Of a stretch of 64,000 nt of DNA, positions 1 through 9,106 are shown in pieces (positions within the stretch are counted from its first letter, which is position 1; the number at the start of each line of letters is the position of its first letter). The stretch comes from Candidatus Zixiibacteriota bacterium (GTDB lineage Bacteria > Zixibacteria > MSB-5A5 > GN15 > JACZUZ01), in assembly GCA_024280835.1 (NCBI GenBank), contig JAJRPJ010000006.1:62001-126000 (forward strand), written 5' to 3'. A program made the translations under genes and the position numbers. The notes below the pieces were generated by a model. That model ran no database searches. It was not told the DNA's origin and was given only the letters and a program-made list of their open reading frames with translations.

Positions 1-612
1 AACATAGAAACTATTGAAATCAAGAACAGTATTTCCAGTGACGTTTATCGATACCAGCCGCCTAGCCTAATTTTTAGTAAAGCTGGTAAAGAGTATGGAA
101 AATTAGTACCACATATCAAGAAATACCTTGAAACTGCATCAGCAAGCGAAATACATAAAATTCAAGCTCAAGAACCCATAGAGATCAAAATCGATGGAGA
201 GAGTATTACGCTTCAGCCTGAATTTGTTACCCCCCCAGAAAAGCGCTCGGTAAAGGGATGGGCTATTGATTTCCACTCAGATTCAGAGATAAAAATTGCT
301 CTCAATACTGTTATAAGCGATGACCTAAAACACAAGGGCTGGGTACGCGAAACAGTAAATAGGATTCAAAATCTACGTAAGCAAGCAAACTTCAAAGTCA
401 CCGACAAAATAGAAATATCTATTGTAACAACTAAGACACTCAAGGAGGCTCTCAATATCCATGAAGATCTCTTGCGCCGTGAGACTCTAGCTGAGAAATT
501 GCAGATTGATGATTTGGAAAACTCCAATGGAGCGGAGAATAGCTCTCAGGATATTTCTCAAGAGTTTGATATCAACGGCGAGAAGGCCACTATTTCACTT
601 GTTCGTGTGTAA
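1..612 (+). CDS. ileS: Isoleucyl-tRNA synthetase, C-terminal fragment
   Basis: Frame 1 is open from the first base to the TAA at 610-612, giving 203 residues with no start in the window, so this is the 3' end of a gene. The segment ELRxEG-like 'DDLKHKGWVRETVNRIQNLR' followed by 'KVTDKIEIS' is the characteristic C-terminal region of bacterial/archaeal-type IleRS (the part after the anticodon-binding domain). The enzyme charges tRNA-Ile in the cytoplasm. The order ileS, TraR/DksA-like protein, lspA is common in bacteria and supports the call. The catalytic HIGH and KMSKS motifs lie outside the window. The isoleucine identity is an inference from the C-terminal region and the neighbours. Confidence 0.85.
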   Translation, partial: NIETIEIKNSISSDVYRYQPPSLIFSKAGKEYGKLVPHIKKYLETASASEIHKIQAQEPIEIKIDGESITLQPEFVTPPEKRSVKGWAIDFHSDSEIKIALNTVISDDLKHKGWVRETVNRIQNLRKQANFKVTDKIEISIVTTKTLKEALNIHEDLLRRETLAEKLQIDDLENSNGAENSSQDISQEFDINGEKATISLVRV

Positions 613-731
613 GATAGACAGCGAAATCGTTGGTAAAGATTTCAATTGTTGTTGTAGAATTTTAGGTGGCGCTACAGGTAGGAAAACTCGCAGATTTGAC
701 TCGAAGGTGTTTTGAAAAGCATGAGAGCAAA

Positions 732-1112
732 ATGAGAAAACGCGAACTTGAAAGATTAGAGAAAGCCCTGTTGAAGAGGCGCGAGGAGATTGTTAAGCAA
801 GTCGAGTTGCTGCGCAAAGGGAATCTTGATACGTCATATAAGGATGCGACGGGGGCGGTTTCCAGCCATACAGATCATATGGCCGATCTCGGCACGGATA
901 TGCAGGAGCGAGAAAAGGCATTCTTGTTTGCCAGTAAGCAAAGCAGATTCATTTACAATATCGATGAAGCGCTGCGGAGATTGAAAGAAGATCGCTACGG
1001 AGTCTGTCACACTTGTAATAAGAAAATCAGTTTCGAGCGACTTATGGCTGTGCCCCATGCGCGGTATTGTATAGAGTGCAAATCCGCTGAAGAGAAAGCC
1101 AAGAATAACTAA
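732..1112 (+). CDS. TraR/DksA-family zinc-finger protein
   Basis: A 126-residue protein that begins with a charged, probably coiled-coil N-terminus (MRKRELERLEKALLKRR) and carries the motif HMADLGTDMQERE typical of the YocK/YteA-like branch of the TraR/DksA family. The C-terminal zinc finger is intact, CHTC-x17-CIEC (C-x2-C-x17-C-x2-C). I chose ATG 732 because family members are about 120-150 residues and start with this helix; an in-frame GTG at 666 would add 22 residues with no similarity to the family. Family members bind RNA polymerase through the secondary channel or act as poorly known small regulators. It sits between ileS and lspA, a frequent genomic position for this family. Whether it works as a true DksA is unclear. 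Confidence 0.88.
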   Translation: MRKRELERLEKALLKRREEIVKQVELLRKGNLDTSYKDATGAVSSHTDHMADLGTDMQEREKAFLFASKQSRFIYNIDEALRRLKEDRYGVCHTCNKKISFERLMAVPHARYCIECKSAEEKAKNN

Positions 1113-1230
1113 TAGGTCGCATGCTTTCGCCCAGTGGCCAGTTTGCGAAATTTGGTTTCTAGATAGCTGTAGCGCTAGTAGACATCGTCTTTCCAGTCTT
1201 AATGCAAAAACGTCAATACAAGAATCCTCC

Positions 1231-1923
1231 ATGAATAGTGATAATCCTACATCAGATTTTGATTCGACCGTTAATGCTGATTCAGCTTCAGATCCATTGA
1301 AGATAGAAGAGCCGACTGAATCTCGTCAACCATTGACCAAATGGTTGGTGGGTATCATCGCTTTTGTCATATTCTTCGATCAACTCACAAAACATTTGGC
1401 GCTTGAAGCCCTTGGCGATATCCCAGGTGGATCAATTTCTGTTATCGGTGATTTCCTACGCTGGACATTGGTTTACAATGAAGGCGGCGCAATGGGAACC
1501 AATCTTGGCGGTTCAGCGCTTTATGGAGTTATCGGAATCGGTATTTTATTGGCTCTCGGCTATTATCTCTGGCATAACCGTCATGAAAGTAAGATCGCGC
1601 TACCACTAGCCTTGATTGCTGGCGGTGCAATTGGAAATCTGATTGATCGTTTTCAAATGGGTAAGGTTGTCGACTTCATCGATGTTGATTTCTTCAATAT
1701 CGCGATTATGGGGTTCCGTCTTGAGCGTTGGTGGACATTCAATATTGCAGATTCGGCTATTAGTGTGGCCCTGGTGTATATGCTCTGGTACTCGCTGCGC
1801 CCCCAGCCAAAACCAACTGATAAATCAGAGGGGTTATCTGAAACCAGTGAGAATATTGGTGAAGATGTTGCAGCGGAAGTTGACAATAGTGGAGTTGATG
1901 AAAGTCTCAGAGAGAGTCAATAA
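1231..1923 (+). CDS. lspA: Lipoprotein signal peptidase II
   Basis: This inner-membrane aspartyl protease cleaves the signal peptide of prolipoproteins. The 230 residues hold four membrane segments. The family motifs are present: VYNEGGAMG (a variant of the usual NxGAAF/WG), GGAIGNLIDRFQMGKVVDF with the first catalytic Asp, and WWTFNIADSAI with the second catalytic Asp. The protein is longer than the usual 160-170 residues. It has an acidic, Ser-rich cytoplasmic N-terminal extension of about 35 residues and an acidic C-terminal tail of about 35 residues. Numerous lipoproteins in this window (at 37641, 54919, 55384, 58790, 59489) are its likely substrates. Downstream, 1924-2103 holds no gene. 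Confidence 0.95.
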   Translation: MNSDNPTSDFDSTVNADSASDPLKIEEPTESRQPLTKWLVGIIAFVIFFDQLTKHLALEALGDIPGGSISVIGDFLRWTLVYNEGGAMGTNLGGSALYGVIGIGILLALGYYLWHNRHESKIALPLALIAGGAIGNLIDRFQMGKVVDFIDVDFFNIAIMGFRLERWWTFNIADSAISVALVYMLWYSLRPQPKPTDKSEGLSETSENIGEDVAAEVDNSGVDESLRESQ

Positions 1924-2103
1924 TGAAAGACAGCGCCAAGAATCTTGTTCCACTAGCTTGACAATCAGCAAATATGGATTAAATCTATCTATGAAGGGCG
2001 ACAGCTTGGATGCCGCTCTGTTGTATTAGTGACTGGATTCTTGGTCACTGGAGAATAATAATCGTATTCATACCAATTAAAAATTGTAGGAAATGAAGTA
2101 CAG

Positions 2104-3576
2104 ATGATTTCAGCCAAAGATATAGAGAGCGCCTTACGGCCAGTAAAAGACCCTGAATTGCAACATTCGATTGTGGCTTTAGGTATGGTGGGAGAAATTA
2201 CCGTTTCTAGTGAAACCGTTTCCCTAACACTCAAAATGCCTCTGCCTGGCTCACCAACCGAGGGGGTTTTGTGTGATTCAATTAAGGAAACTTTGGTGGC
2301 CATGGAGGGAATCTCGGAAGTTACGATTGCCATCGCAACAATGTCAGATACAGAGCGCATGGACTTGGCCAATAAACTCCATGGTCGTCCATCCGAAGGC
2401 GAAACTCAAAGCGGCGGGGCTTCCGATAATCCAGCGATGAAAAACGCCACTCCATTGGCCTTGAATGCTGATAATTCAATTGCCGAAACAGACCCTAAGC
2501 GACTGGAAATTGCCGAGGCCTTGGCGAAGGTAGAAGACCCAGAGATTAATCTTCCTTTGACTCAGTTGGGGATGGTCAAAAGCATTGGCATAGCTGGTGG
2601 CGATATTGTTGTCGAGATTTTGCTGACGATTCCAGGATGTCCTTTGAAGGACAAAATCACTGGTGATATCGGTAAAGAAATCGAGAAGCTGAAATGGGTT
2701 GACTCGGTGGGTGTCTCATTTGGAGTGATGACTGAGGAGCAGCGTCAAAACGTCGGTAAGATTATCGAACAGTCACGCGGCACACAGCCCCCAGCCTGGA
2801 AGCATGATATCAAACTTGAGGACATCGCCAAACGGATTATTACAGTATGCTCAGGCAAAGGTGGTGTTGGTAAGTCTACGACAACTACTAACGTGGCGTT
2901 TGCGTTGGCCTCAATGGGCCATCAGGTTGGAATTTTGGATGCGGATGTCTATGGTTTTTCGATTCCACGTATGACAGGTATTCATGGACAACCAGTGGTC
3001 GAGAATGATAGAATCGAGCCATTGAAAAAAGGTAATGTGCAAGTGATGTCGATGGGTTATTTTATCGACGAGGACGCGCCAGTGATTTGGCGTGGACCAC
3101 TGCTTCACAAAGCCATAAATCAATTTCTAGCCGACGTTAACTGGTCAACACTTGATTATTTGCTAATTGATCTCCCTCCAGGGACTGGTGATGTGACATT
3201 AACTATCGCCCAAGCCTTGCCAACGGCGGAGATGCTGATTGTCACTACTCCACAACCTGTCGCCACTCATGTGGCTGGACGAGTTGCCAAACTAGCGGAG
3301 CGCACTAAGCTGAAGCTCCTTGGTGTTGTTGAGAATATGTCCTATCTGGAAGTCGATGGCCAAAAGCTTAGAATCTTTGGTGAGGGCGGCGGAAGGGAAT
3401 TGGCAGAGCGTTTGAATGTTCCACTTCTAGGCGAAGCGCCACTACATCAGGAAATTCGTGAGCGTTCTGATGATGGTAATCCAGTCGCTTCAGATGGTAA
3501 AACAGAATTATCAAAAGTCTATTTTGAAATCGCTGAAAAGATAGCTCAAACGGAAGTAGCTGTTATCTCTGCTTAA
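2104..3576 (+). CDS. mrp: Mrp/ApbC-family ATPase with two N-terminal MIP18 domains
   Basis: A 490-residue P-loop ATPase of the Mrp/NBP35/ApbC family, which carries or inserts iron-sulfur clusters in the cytosol. Residues 3-80 and 131-210 are two MIP18 (DUF59) domains. Only the second keeps the conserved cysteine (IPGCPLKD, about C179); the first has LPGSPTEG at that place. The deviant Walker A GKGGVGKS is at about 251-258, followed by ILDADVYGFSIPRM and DLPPGTGDVTLT. The CxxC pair that normally follows VVENMSY in Mrp is missing: here it reads VVENMSYLEVDGQKLRIFG. Actinobacterial Mrp proteins also lack that pair, so loss is known. It lies just upstream of the origin region and looks monocistronic. 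The IscU-like scaffold at 11800 may supply clusters. Confidence 0.93.
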   Translation: MISAKDIESALRPVKDPELQHSIVALGMVGEITVSSETVSLTLKMPLPGSPTEGVLCDSIKETLVAMEGISEVTIAIATMSDTERMDLANKLHGRPSEGETQSGGASDNPAMKNATPLALNADNSIAETDPKRLEIAEALAKVEDPEINLPLTQLGMVKSIGIAGGDIVVEILLTIPGCPLKDKITGDIGKEIEKLKWVDSVGVSFGVMTEEQRQNVGKIIEQSRGTQPPAWKHDIKLEDIAKRIITVCSGKGGVGKSTTTTNVAFALASMGHQVGILDADVYGFSIPRMTGIHGQPVVENDRIEPLKKGNVQVMSMGYFIDEDAPVIWRGPLLHKAINQFLADVNWSTLDYLLIDLPPGTGDVTLTIAQALPTAEMLIVTTPQPVATHVAGRVAKLAERTKLKLLGVVENMSYLEVDGQKLRIFGEGGGRELAERLNVPLLGEAPLHQEIRERSDDGNPVASDGKTELSKVYFEIAEKIAQTEVAVISA

Positions 3577-4659
3577 GTGTATCAGTTACGCGTTTGACGC
3601 TTACAATATGCTCCTTTAAGAGCGGTGGTTGTTTCAGCAAGCGAAACGTCTTGTGCATATAATTGCATGTACGCTATATGGTTTCGTTTTTTTGAAAATT
3701 ATCTGACCAACCACGTTGACCATGGGGACCCCATGTGTTACATCGTTATTAACAATGTTGATAGTGTGTTTACGTCGGTGAGCGTGGCGCTTTGTATTGA
3801 TATTGATTTTAGTTAATGTTTATGAAATTGCAGCCAGTATTAGGACAGCAGAAAACTTGTAGTAACAAAACGCTGTTGACTCTACACAGTATCACAAATT
3901 AATGCACAAGTAGTGGATAACCTGTGGACAATTCATCAACTCTGAGTTTTTTCGCTAAGTCCCTGAGATTAGCCCCTGTTTTGTGGATCAATTGATATTA
4001 AACCTAGTTTTGTGATAGGACTGGTTGAATAGAGTTTCGCGTTGCTGTTGCTAATGAAGGTTGAAAATCAGTGAGAACATCAACTAGGAATTGGTTTATT
4101 GGATTATAGTTAAAGTGTTTCATCGCCACGGACTTATTACCAATTGATGCCTGACGCTCTGCGAAGCGTTGGTCATCTACTTCTTGGAAGAAAATGGGAT
4201 AATTATCGCCTTTTCTTTCTATGGTCATGGATGTTGACAAGCGGTTGATAAATCGTGGTGGGTAAATTCTTTTTTTAGCTTTTTGCAACATTCTTGGTAG
4301 TGTCTTAGCTATCCAAGAACAGAGGGAACACGCAGAATTGAGTTATTAAGCTAGGTCATCTAGAACTGGTGATGAACTCCTCTATTGCAACCATATGATT
4401 TTCATAGCTAATAATTATAGTTTTTCTGATCCAACTTTCTAGTAGTACTTCTCTGAAATCTGTTAGTGAGTGCAAATATTTTGAGTTTGCGGTCGCCAAC
4501 AATGATACAGGTCGATGGTGGTAAACATCATAGTTGTCTGAAGTAGCGTTTTTTAATTGGGCGCTTGCTTTGGGCTCTCCGATATGTGATGCCATTTTCA
4601 TCAATTCGGACTCTATTGACTTGTGTGCAGAAATGTAACGAACCGTTATAGGAGAAAGT
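3577..4659. other. Long intergenic region upstream of dnaA
   Basis: About 1.08 kb between mrp and dnaA with no convincing gene. It holds a perfect 7-bp inverted repeat with a one-base centre at 3721-3735 (CATGGGGACCCCATG) and a cluster of DnaA-box-like sites at 3912-3990. Two minus-strand reading frames (4004-4291 and the 4356-4610 part of a longer frame) give protein-like translations but have no ribosome-binding site and no recognisable family, so I treat them as non-coding or decayed. The dnaA promoter must lie in the last part; TTGACT at about 4615 could be a -35 element but I see no well-spaced -10. Confidence 0.6.
3912..3990. promoter_or_regulatory. DnaA-box cluster upstream of dnaA
   Basis: Three 9-mers on the plus strand resemble the reverse complement of the DnaA box TTATNCACA: AGTGGATAA (3912-3920), TGTGGACAA (3923-3931, only two bases after the first) and TGTGGATCA (3982-3990). 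Each has one or two mismatches. Clusters on both sides of dnaA are the rule in bipartite origins such as that of Bacillus subtilis, so this could be an origin half, an autoregulatory site for dnaA, or both. Confidence 0.6.
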
Positions 4660-6240
4660 ATGTCCGAAATGAGACCCTCACTGTTTCCGGAAGATGCTCC
4701 GGATGTTCTACCGGGCTCTATCCCCGCTCCAACAGCCGAGCGTTTAGACCCACAACCGCCTGCTAACTCAAGTGAGCCACTGTTAAAAGAATCAGTTCCA
4801 AAAACAGGTTCAAACACACGGCAGTCTTCGAAGCCCAATAACCGCATCTCTGATGCAACTTGGCGTGGGGCTTTGAATTATATGTCTCGGCGCTTGAAGA
4901 AACAGTCTTTTGCAACATGGCTACGCCCAACTATTGGAGTGGTCGGCACAGCTCTTGATGGATCGAAACTCCTAAAGATAACTGTTCCCAACCAATTTGT
5001 AGCTGACTGGTTGGCTGAAAACTATTCGCCTTTGATTGAAGAAGCTCTAACGGAGACAACTGGCGCTAAGCTTCTATTTAGCTTTCAGATTCGTAAGCAA
5101 GCAGCTCCATCGGAGCAAACCGAGATCGGCTTTGGTGAGTTGAGCAATGGTTTCGCAGACAGCGATTTTCCTACTGAGCGACCTGCCCATGCGCCACGTA
5201 GGAACGTTTCAAACATTAACCACGGACTTCATGATCGTTACCGATTTGATAATTTGGTCGTCGGTAAATTTAATGAATTCGCTCATGCAGCTTGTGCGGC
5301 GGTGGCTGAGAATCCAGGCGGAACTAAGTATAACCCGCTGGTGATTTATGGTGGTGTCGGTCTGGGTAAGACTCATCTGGCGCAGGCTATTGGTTTGACA
5401 GCGATGAAGAACTCTCCTCGGGTGCGAGTGATGTATGCCACCAGTGAGAAGTTTACAACTGACTTTATCAACTCTCTGGGTAAGTCAACAACTGGGGACT
5501 TCTCAGCTTTGTATCGTTCTGTTGATATTTTGATTGTCGATGATATTCAGTTTTTCAGTGGTAAAGAATCTACTCAGGAACAGTTTTTCCATACTTTCAA
5601 CGCATTGTATAATGCGGGAAAACAGATCATCCTCACCGCTGATAGACGTCCACAGGACATCAAAGGACTCGAGGCGCGCTTACTGTCGCGTTTTAGCTCA
5701 GGGTTGGTAACTGACATCCAGAAACCAGATTTTGAGTCACGTGTGGCGATTCTCAGTAAGAAGCTTGAGGAGTATGATTTTCAGGTGGATGAGAATATTC
5801 TCCATTTTATTGCTGAGCGTATTAGTAGTAATGTGCGCGAGCTTGAGGGGGCGTTGACTCATTTGTATGCCAAGGCCTCGGTTGAAAAGATAACTCGGGT
5901 GGATGAAGAGTTTGTAACCAGAAGTCTTTCAGATACGCTCACCAACTCTCGTCTGAGGGTTTCTGTGCGTTTGATTCAGGATGTAGTGGCTGAGTCGTTT
6001 GAGGTGCCTGTGGCTATGCTAAAGGCCAAGAAACGCTCTGCAAATATAGCTTTGGCGCGTCAGGTGGCGATGTATGTTACTCGTGATTTAACCGGCAGAA
6101 GCTTACAACAAATTGGTCATGATTTTGGTGGTCGAGATCATAGTACAGTCATTCACGCTTGTTCTTTGGTCGCCTCAAGAATGCAAGAAGACTCGATTTT
6201 CAAAGATCAAGTTGATGAGATTTTTGCGATGCTGAGATAG
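4660..6240 (+). CDS. dnaA: Chromosomal replication initiator protein DnaA
   Basis: This AAA+ initiator binds DnaA boxes and melts oriC. The 526 residues contain domain I at about 64-135 (TWRGALNYMSRRLKKQSFATW), a linker, the ATPase domain with Walker A GGVGLGKTH (231-239) and Walker B ILIVDDIQFF (290-299), and domain IV with the DNA-binding signature GGRDHSTVIHAC near residue 500. ATG 4660 is supported by the ribosome-binding site AGGAGA at 4650-4655. That start gives an unusual Pro- and Ser-rich extension of about 60 residues before domain I, absent from most DnaA proteins. Sites flank the gene on both sides, which suggests autoregulation. Confidence 0.98.
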   Translation: MSEMRPSLFPEDAPDVLPGSIPAPTAERLDPQPPANSSEPLLKESVPKTGSNTRQSSKPNNRISDATWRGALNYMSRRLKKQSFATWLRPTIGVVGTALDGSKLLKITVPNQFVADWLAENYSPLIEEALTETTGAKLLFSFQIRKQAAPSEQTEIGFGELSNGFADSDFPTERPAHAPRRNVSNINHGLHDRYRFDNLVVGKFNEFAHAACAAVAENPGGTKYNPLVIYGGVGLGKTHLAQAIGLTAMKNSPRVRVMYATSEKFTTDFINSLGKSTTGDFSALYRSVDILIVDDIQFFSGKESTQEQFFHTFNALYNAGKQIILTADRRPQDIKGLEARLLSRFSSGLVTDIQKPDFESRVAILSKKLEEYDFQVDENILHFIAERISSNVRELEGALTHLYAKASVEKITRVDEEFVTRSLSDTLTNSRLRVSVRLIQDVVAESFEVPVAMLKAKKRSANIALARQVAMYVTRDLTGRSLQQIGHDFGGRDHSTVIHACSLVASRMQEDSIFKDQVDEIFAMLR

Positions 6241-6725
6241 GCATAGCAGCCCAACTAGAGTAGAAATAGTCCTGAAAATGGTTGTTGATAGCTCTGTTGG
6301 TAAGTCTGTGGATGAAATGTGAGGCAATTTTATAGTTTGGGAATTGTGGAGAAGAGGCTAGTTATTCTCTCTTTACCCACCAGAGTGAATAGTGATTGTG
6401 GACAATAGAGACATTAGATCAATGATACAGAACAACAACTTAGGACAAAAAGAACCGAGATATGCACATATCCACAGCCCTTATTATTATTATATTTTAT
6501 ATATAAACAGTCTTTTATAATATAATATGTGGCGGATAAGATATCCGAGACATCAATCGGGTCAGTTGCAGCATCGAAAAGAAAAATAGTACGCACGTGT
6601 TAGATTCATTGATTCTAAGAACAGGATTCAAGAAACATTATTTTGAAAGAATTGTCGATTCACAGTTCTTGGAAACTACGAAACAGCTTTAAGAAACTTT
6701 AGAGAAACCAGCAGGATAAATAATT
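6241..6725. other. oriC: Chromosomal replication origin oriC (dnaA-dnaN intergenic)
   Basis: The 485 bases between dnaA and dnaN hold no gene but contain DnaA-box-like sites: TGTGGATGA (6307-6315), TGTGGAGAA (6345-6353), TGTGGACAA (6397-6405) and, in the opposite orientation, ATATCCACA (6468-6476). A 50-base, almost pure A+T tract follows at 6481-6530. The dnaA-oriC-dnaN-recF order, the boxes and the AT tract together make this the likely origin. The boxes deviate from the E. coli consensus by one or more bases, so the species consensus may differ. Confidence 0.85.
6468..6530 (+). promoter_or_regulatory. Basal origin unwinding element: DnaA box, GC clamp, DnaA-trios, AT-rich DUE
   Basis: The DnaA box ATATCCACA (6468-6476) is followed directly by GCCC (6477-6480) and then by four TTA triplets (6481-6492) and further A/T sequence to 6530. 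On the complementary strand TTA reads 3'-AAT-5', matching the DnaA-trio motif 3'-[G/A]A[T/A]-5' described for Bacillus subtilis and conserved in many bacteria. Box, short GC cluster and trios are in the published order. The assignment rests on motif order and spacing only. Confidence 0.7.
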
Positions 6726-7838
6726 ATGAAGTTCAGTATTTCTAGATCCACCCTCGCCGGATATTTGCAGGCGGTTTTACAGGTTGCGCCATCCAAGCCA
6801 GCTTTACCGATTCTTTCCAATATCATGATTGAGGCGCTTGAGCAGAAGCTCAAGATTTCCGCCACCGATTTGGATATTTCAATTACGGCTTCCTTTGATT
6901 GTGATGTTACCCGAAAGGGAGTTGTTGCCGCTCCTGCTCGAATTCTTTATGACATCGTCAAAGAGCTACCCGAGTCTGAAATTAAATTTGACTTGACTGG
7001 CAACAAGCTGGAGATGAAAGCTCCGAACGGTTCCTACAAAATTGCGACAGTTGAGGTTGATGACTATCCAACATTGCCCGCGATTAATCTAAAAAAACAA
7101 ATCAAGTTGGCTGGTTCTGATTTGGTAAGTATGATTTCGCATGTGACATTTGCTTGTTCTAGCGATGAAACACGTCCCGCTCTCAATGGTGTGCTGTGGC
7201 AGACCAAGGGTGACAGGATGGTGATGGTGGCGACTGACGGTCATCGTCTTTCACGTTTTACGGTTTCCAATAAGAAGCTCAAGGGACTCAACGAGGATGT
7301 GATTGTGCCACCTCAGGCGTTGAATATGCTGACCAAATTGATGACCGACACGTCAAAGGAAATTGGAATTATATTTGGTGATAATGATTTGGCTTTCAAT
7401 TTGGGTGATATAGTTTTGACCACTCGGTTGATTGAAGGTCCATACCCGAATTATGATCAGGTGATTCCAAAGCAATGCACCAAAACGATGCGTGTCAACA
7501 AGGAAGAGCTAGCTAGCGCTGTCAGGCGTGTTTCGATACTCTCTAGCGCTTTGACACATCAGGTTCGATTTTCTATCTCTGGAGCGAAGCTAAAGCTCTC
7601 TAGCGCTAATGCTGATATTGGCGGCGAAGCTACGGAGACACTGGCTTGTGACTATCAGGGTGATCCTATCGAATTGGGTTACAAGGCTAGTTATATCAAT
7701 GATATTCTCGGTAAGGTTGATTCTGAAGAGACATTTTTTGAACTCGATAGCCCTATTTCCGCGGCGGTTATTTATGGAACAGACAAGAGCAAGGAAGATT
7801 ATATTTGCTTGATTATGCCGCTGAGATTAGCTGAATAG
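6726..7838 (+). CDS. dnaN: DNA polymerase III beta subunit (sliding clamp)
   Basis: A 370-residue protein of the usual length for the bacterial clamp, which forms a dimeric ring that tethers polymerase III to DNA. The N-terminus MKFSISRSTLAGYLQAVLQV, the middle-domain motif VATDGHRLS, and the C-terminal YICLIMPLRL (family consensus is close to yv.MPmRl) identify it. It follows oriC and precedes recF, the standard order. The spacing to recF is 72 bases, so co-transcription is likely. Confidence 0.98.
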   Translation: MKFSISRSTLAGYLQAVLQVAPSKPALPILSNIMIEALEQKLKISATDLDISITASFDCDVTRKGVVAAPARILYDIVKELPESEIKFDLTGNKLEMKAPNGSYKIATVEVDDYPTLPAINLKKQIKLAGSDLVSMISHVTFACSSDETRPALNGVLWQTKGDRMVMVATDGHRLSRFTVSNKKLKGLNEDVIVPPQALNMLTKLMTDTSKEIGIIFGDNDLAFNLGDIVLTTRLIEGPYPNYDQVIPKQCTKTMRVNKEELASAVRRVSILSSALTHQVRFSISGAKLKLSSANADIGGEATETLACDYQGDPIELGYKASYINDILGKVDSEETFFELDSPISAAVIYGTDKSKEDYICLIMPLRLAE

Positions 7839-7910
7839 TTTTCTAACTGGCGCTAATTTGGAATCTTCTTAGCCGCTAGTTATGTAAGCTCCTATTTTCG
7901 TTAGCAAGTT

Positions 7911-9074
7911 ATGTTTGTAAAAGAGATATCTCTGGATAATTTCCGCAATCTTCATGGACAAAGCCTGTCACTAAGCCCACGAATCAATATTTTTACTGGA
8001 GCCAATGGTTCTGGTAAGACAAATCTTCTAGAATCTATCGCTACACTTTGCTTGGGGCGTTCACAGAGGATGAATTCTTCTGATAGCGCCTTGATTCAGT
8101 CTGGGCAATCATACTTCCGTCTGAATGGTATAATCGAGCGTCAGGAGCGCTCCTATGAGTTGAGCGTGGCATGTGAGAGCAGTTCGACCACGCGCGGTAA
8201 GAAAATCACAATCGATGGTCAGCCAGCCAGAGCTTCTGAGTTATTCAGAACATTCGCTCTTGTGAATCTTTCGCCTGAGGATTCTGAAATTGTTTCGGGT
8301 TCGCCATCTGTTAAGCGTAAGTTTTTGGATTTCCATTTAGCGCAGGCTAGTGTCACTTATCTAGCCAACCTTAGCCGCTATCAACGGATTATTGCTCAGC
8401 GCAATAGTCATTTACGTCAGTATCAGATTGGACCCGATGGGACACCTTTTGATGATGAACTGGTGTCTATTGGCGCAAAGATTACAAGCTTTCGGTATGA
8501 GTTCTTGAAATTTGCTCAATCGCGGGCTGTGGAGTATTACGCCAAGATTTCTTCTGGCGCGGCTTTTAACTGTCACTATTTGCCTTCAATTATTCTTTCT
8601 TCCAGTGACAAAAAACTATCTGCTCTTGAGCGTGATAGAGCGATTGAATTAAATTTTGAATCTGGATTGCTTGAAGAGAAGTTTAGAGAGCGTCTTGAGT
8701 CTCGTCGTGAATTAGAGCGTCGGCGCGAGACGACACTGGTTGGCCCTCATCGTGATGATATTGAGATTACAATTAGGAATCTCCCTGCGCGGTCACATGG
8801 CTCGCAGGGTGAATGGCGTAGCGCAGCGGTGGCATTGAAATTGGCGGTCTATGATTTCCTTAGAGAGCGAAAAGAAGAAACGCCAATACTTTTACTGGAC
8901 GAAATCTTCGCCGAGCTTGATATTGGTCGTCAGGATGCGTTGATAGAGTCGTTTGCAGAACTTGGTCAATTGATTGTGACTACGGCTTTGAAGGCTCCTG
9001 AGTCAATCGCCGATAGCGCAAGGATATTTTCTGTTGCTAATGGACAATCAGAAGTAATTCAATCGGGCGTCTAA
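7911..9074 (+). CDS. recF: DNA replication and repair protein RecF
   Basis: This SMC-like ATPase loads RecA at gapped DNA with RecOR. The 387 residues show the family N-terminus FVKEISLDNFRNL, Walker A GANGSGKT (about 30-37), the SGSPSVKRKFLDF motif, the signature-region motif GEWRSAAVALKLA and Walker B ILLLDEIFAELD. Length is normal. It follows dnaN as in many bacteria. No gyrB follows; an ABC ATPase gene starts 32 bases downstream instead. Confidence 0.97.
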   Translation: MFVKEISLDNFRNLHGQSLSLSPRINIFTGANGSGKTNLLESIATLCLGRSQRMNSSDSALIQSGQSYFRLNGIIERQERSYELSVACESSSTTRGKKITIDGQPARASELFRTFALVNLSPEDSEIVSGSPSVKRKFLDFHLAQASVTYLANLSRYQRIIAQRNSHLRQYQIGPDGTPFDDELVSIGAKITSFRYEFLKFAQSRAVEYYAKISSGAAFNCHYLPSIILSSSDKKLSALERDRAIELNFESGLLEEKFRERLESRRELERRRETTLVGPHRDDIEITIRNLPARSHGSQGEWRSAAVALKLAVYDFLRERKEETPILLLDEIFAELDIGRQDALIESFAELGQLIVTTALKAPESIADSARIFSVANGQSEVIQSGV

Positions 9075-9106
9075 GTTTCTAAAGAGAAAAACTAAAGAGT
9101 AAAATT

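Noticed and set aside
1924-1959. Short ORF directly after lspA
   Set aside because: Only 11 codons, with no sign of conservation or function.
4004-4291. Minus-strand reading frame of 95 codons in the dnaA upstream region
   Set aside because: No ribosome-binding site, no recognisable family, and it lies beside the DnaA-box cluster; treated as non-coding or decayed.
4356-4847. Minus-strand reading frame overlapping the 5' end of dnaA
   Set aside because: It runs antisense to the well-supported dnaA start and its upstream Met codons lack a ribosome-binding site.
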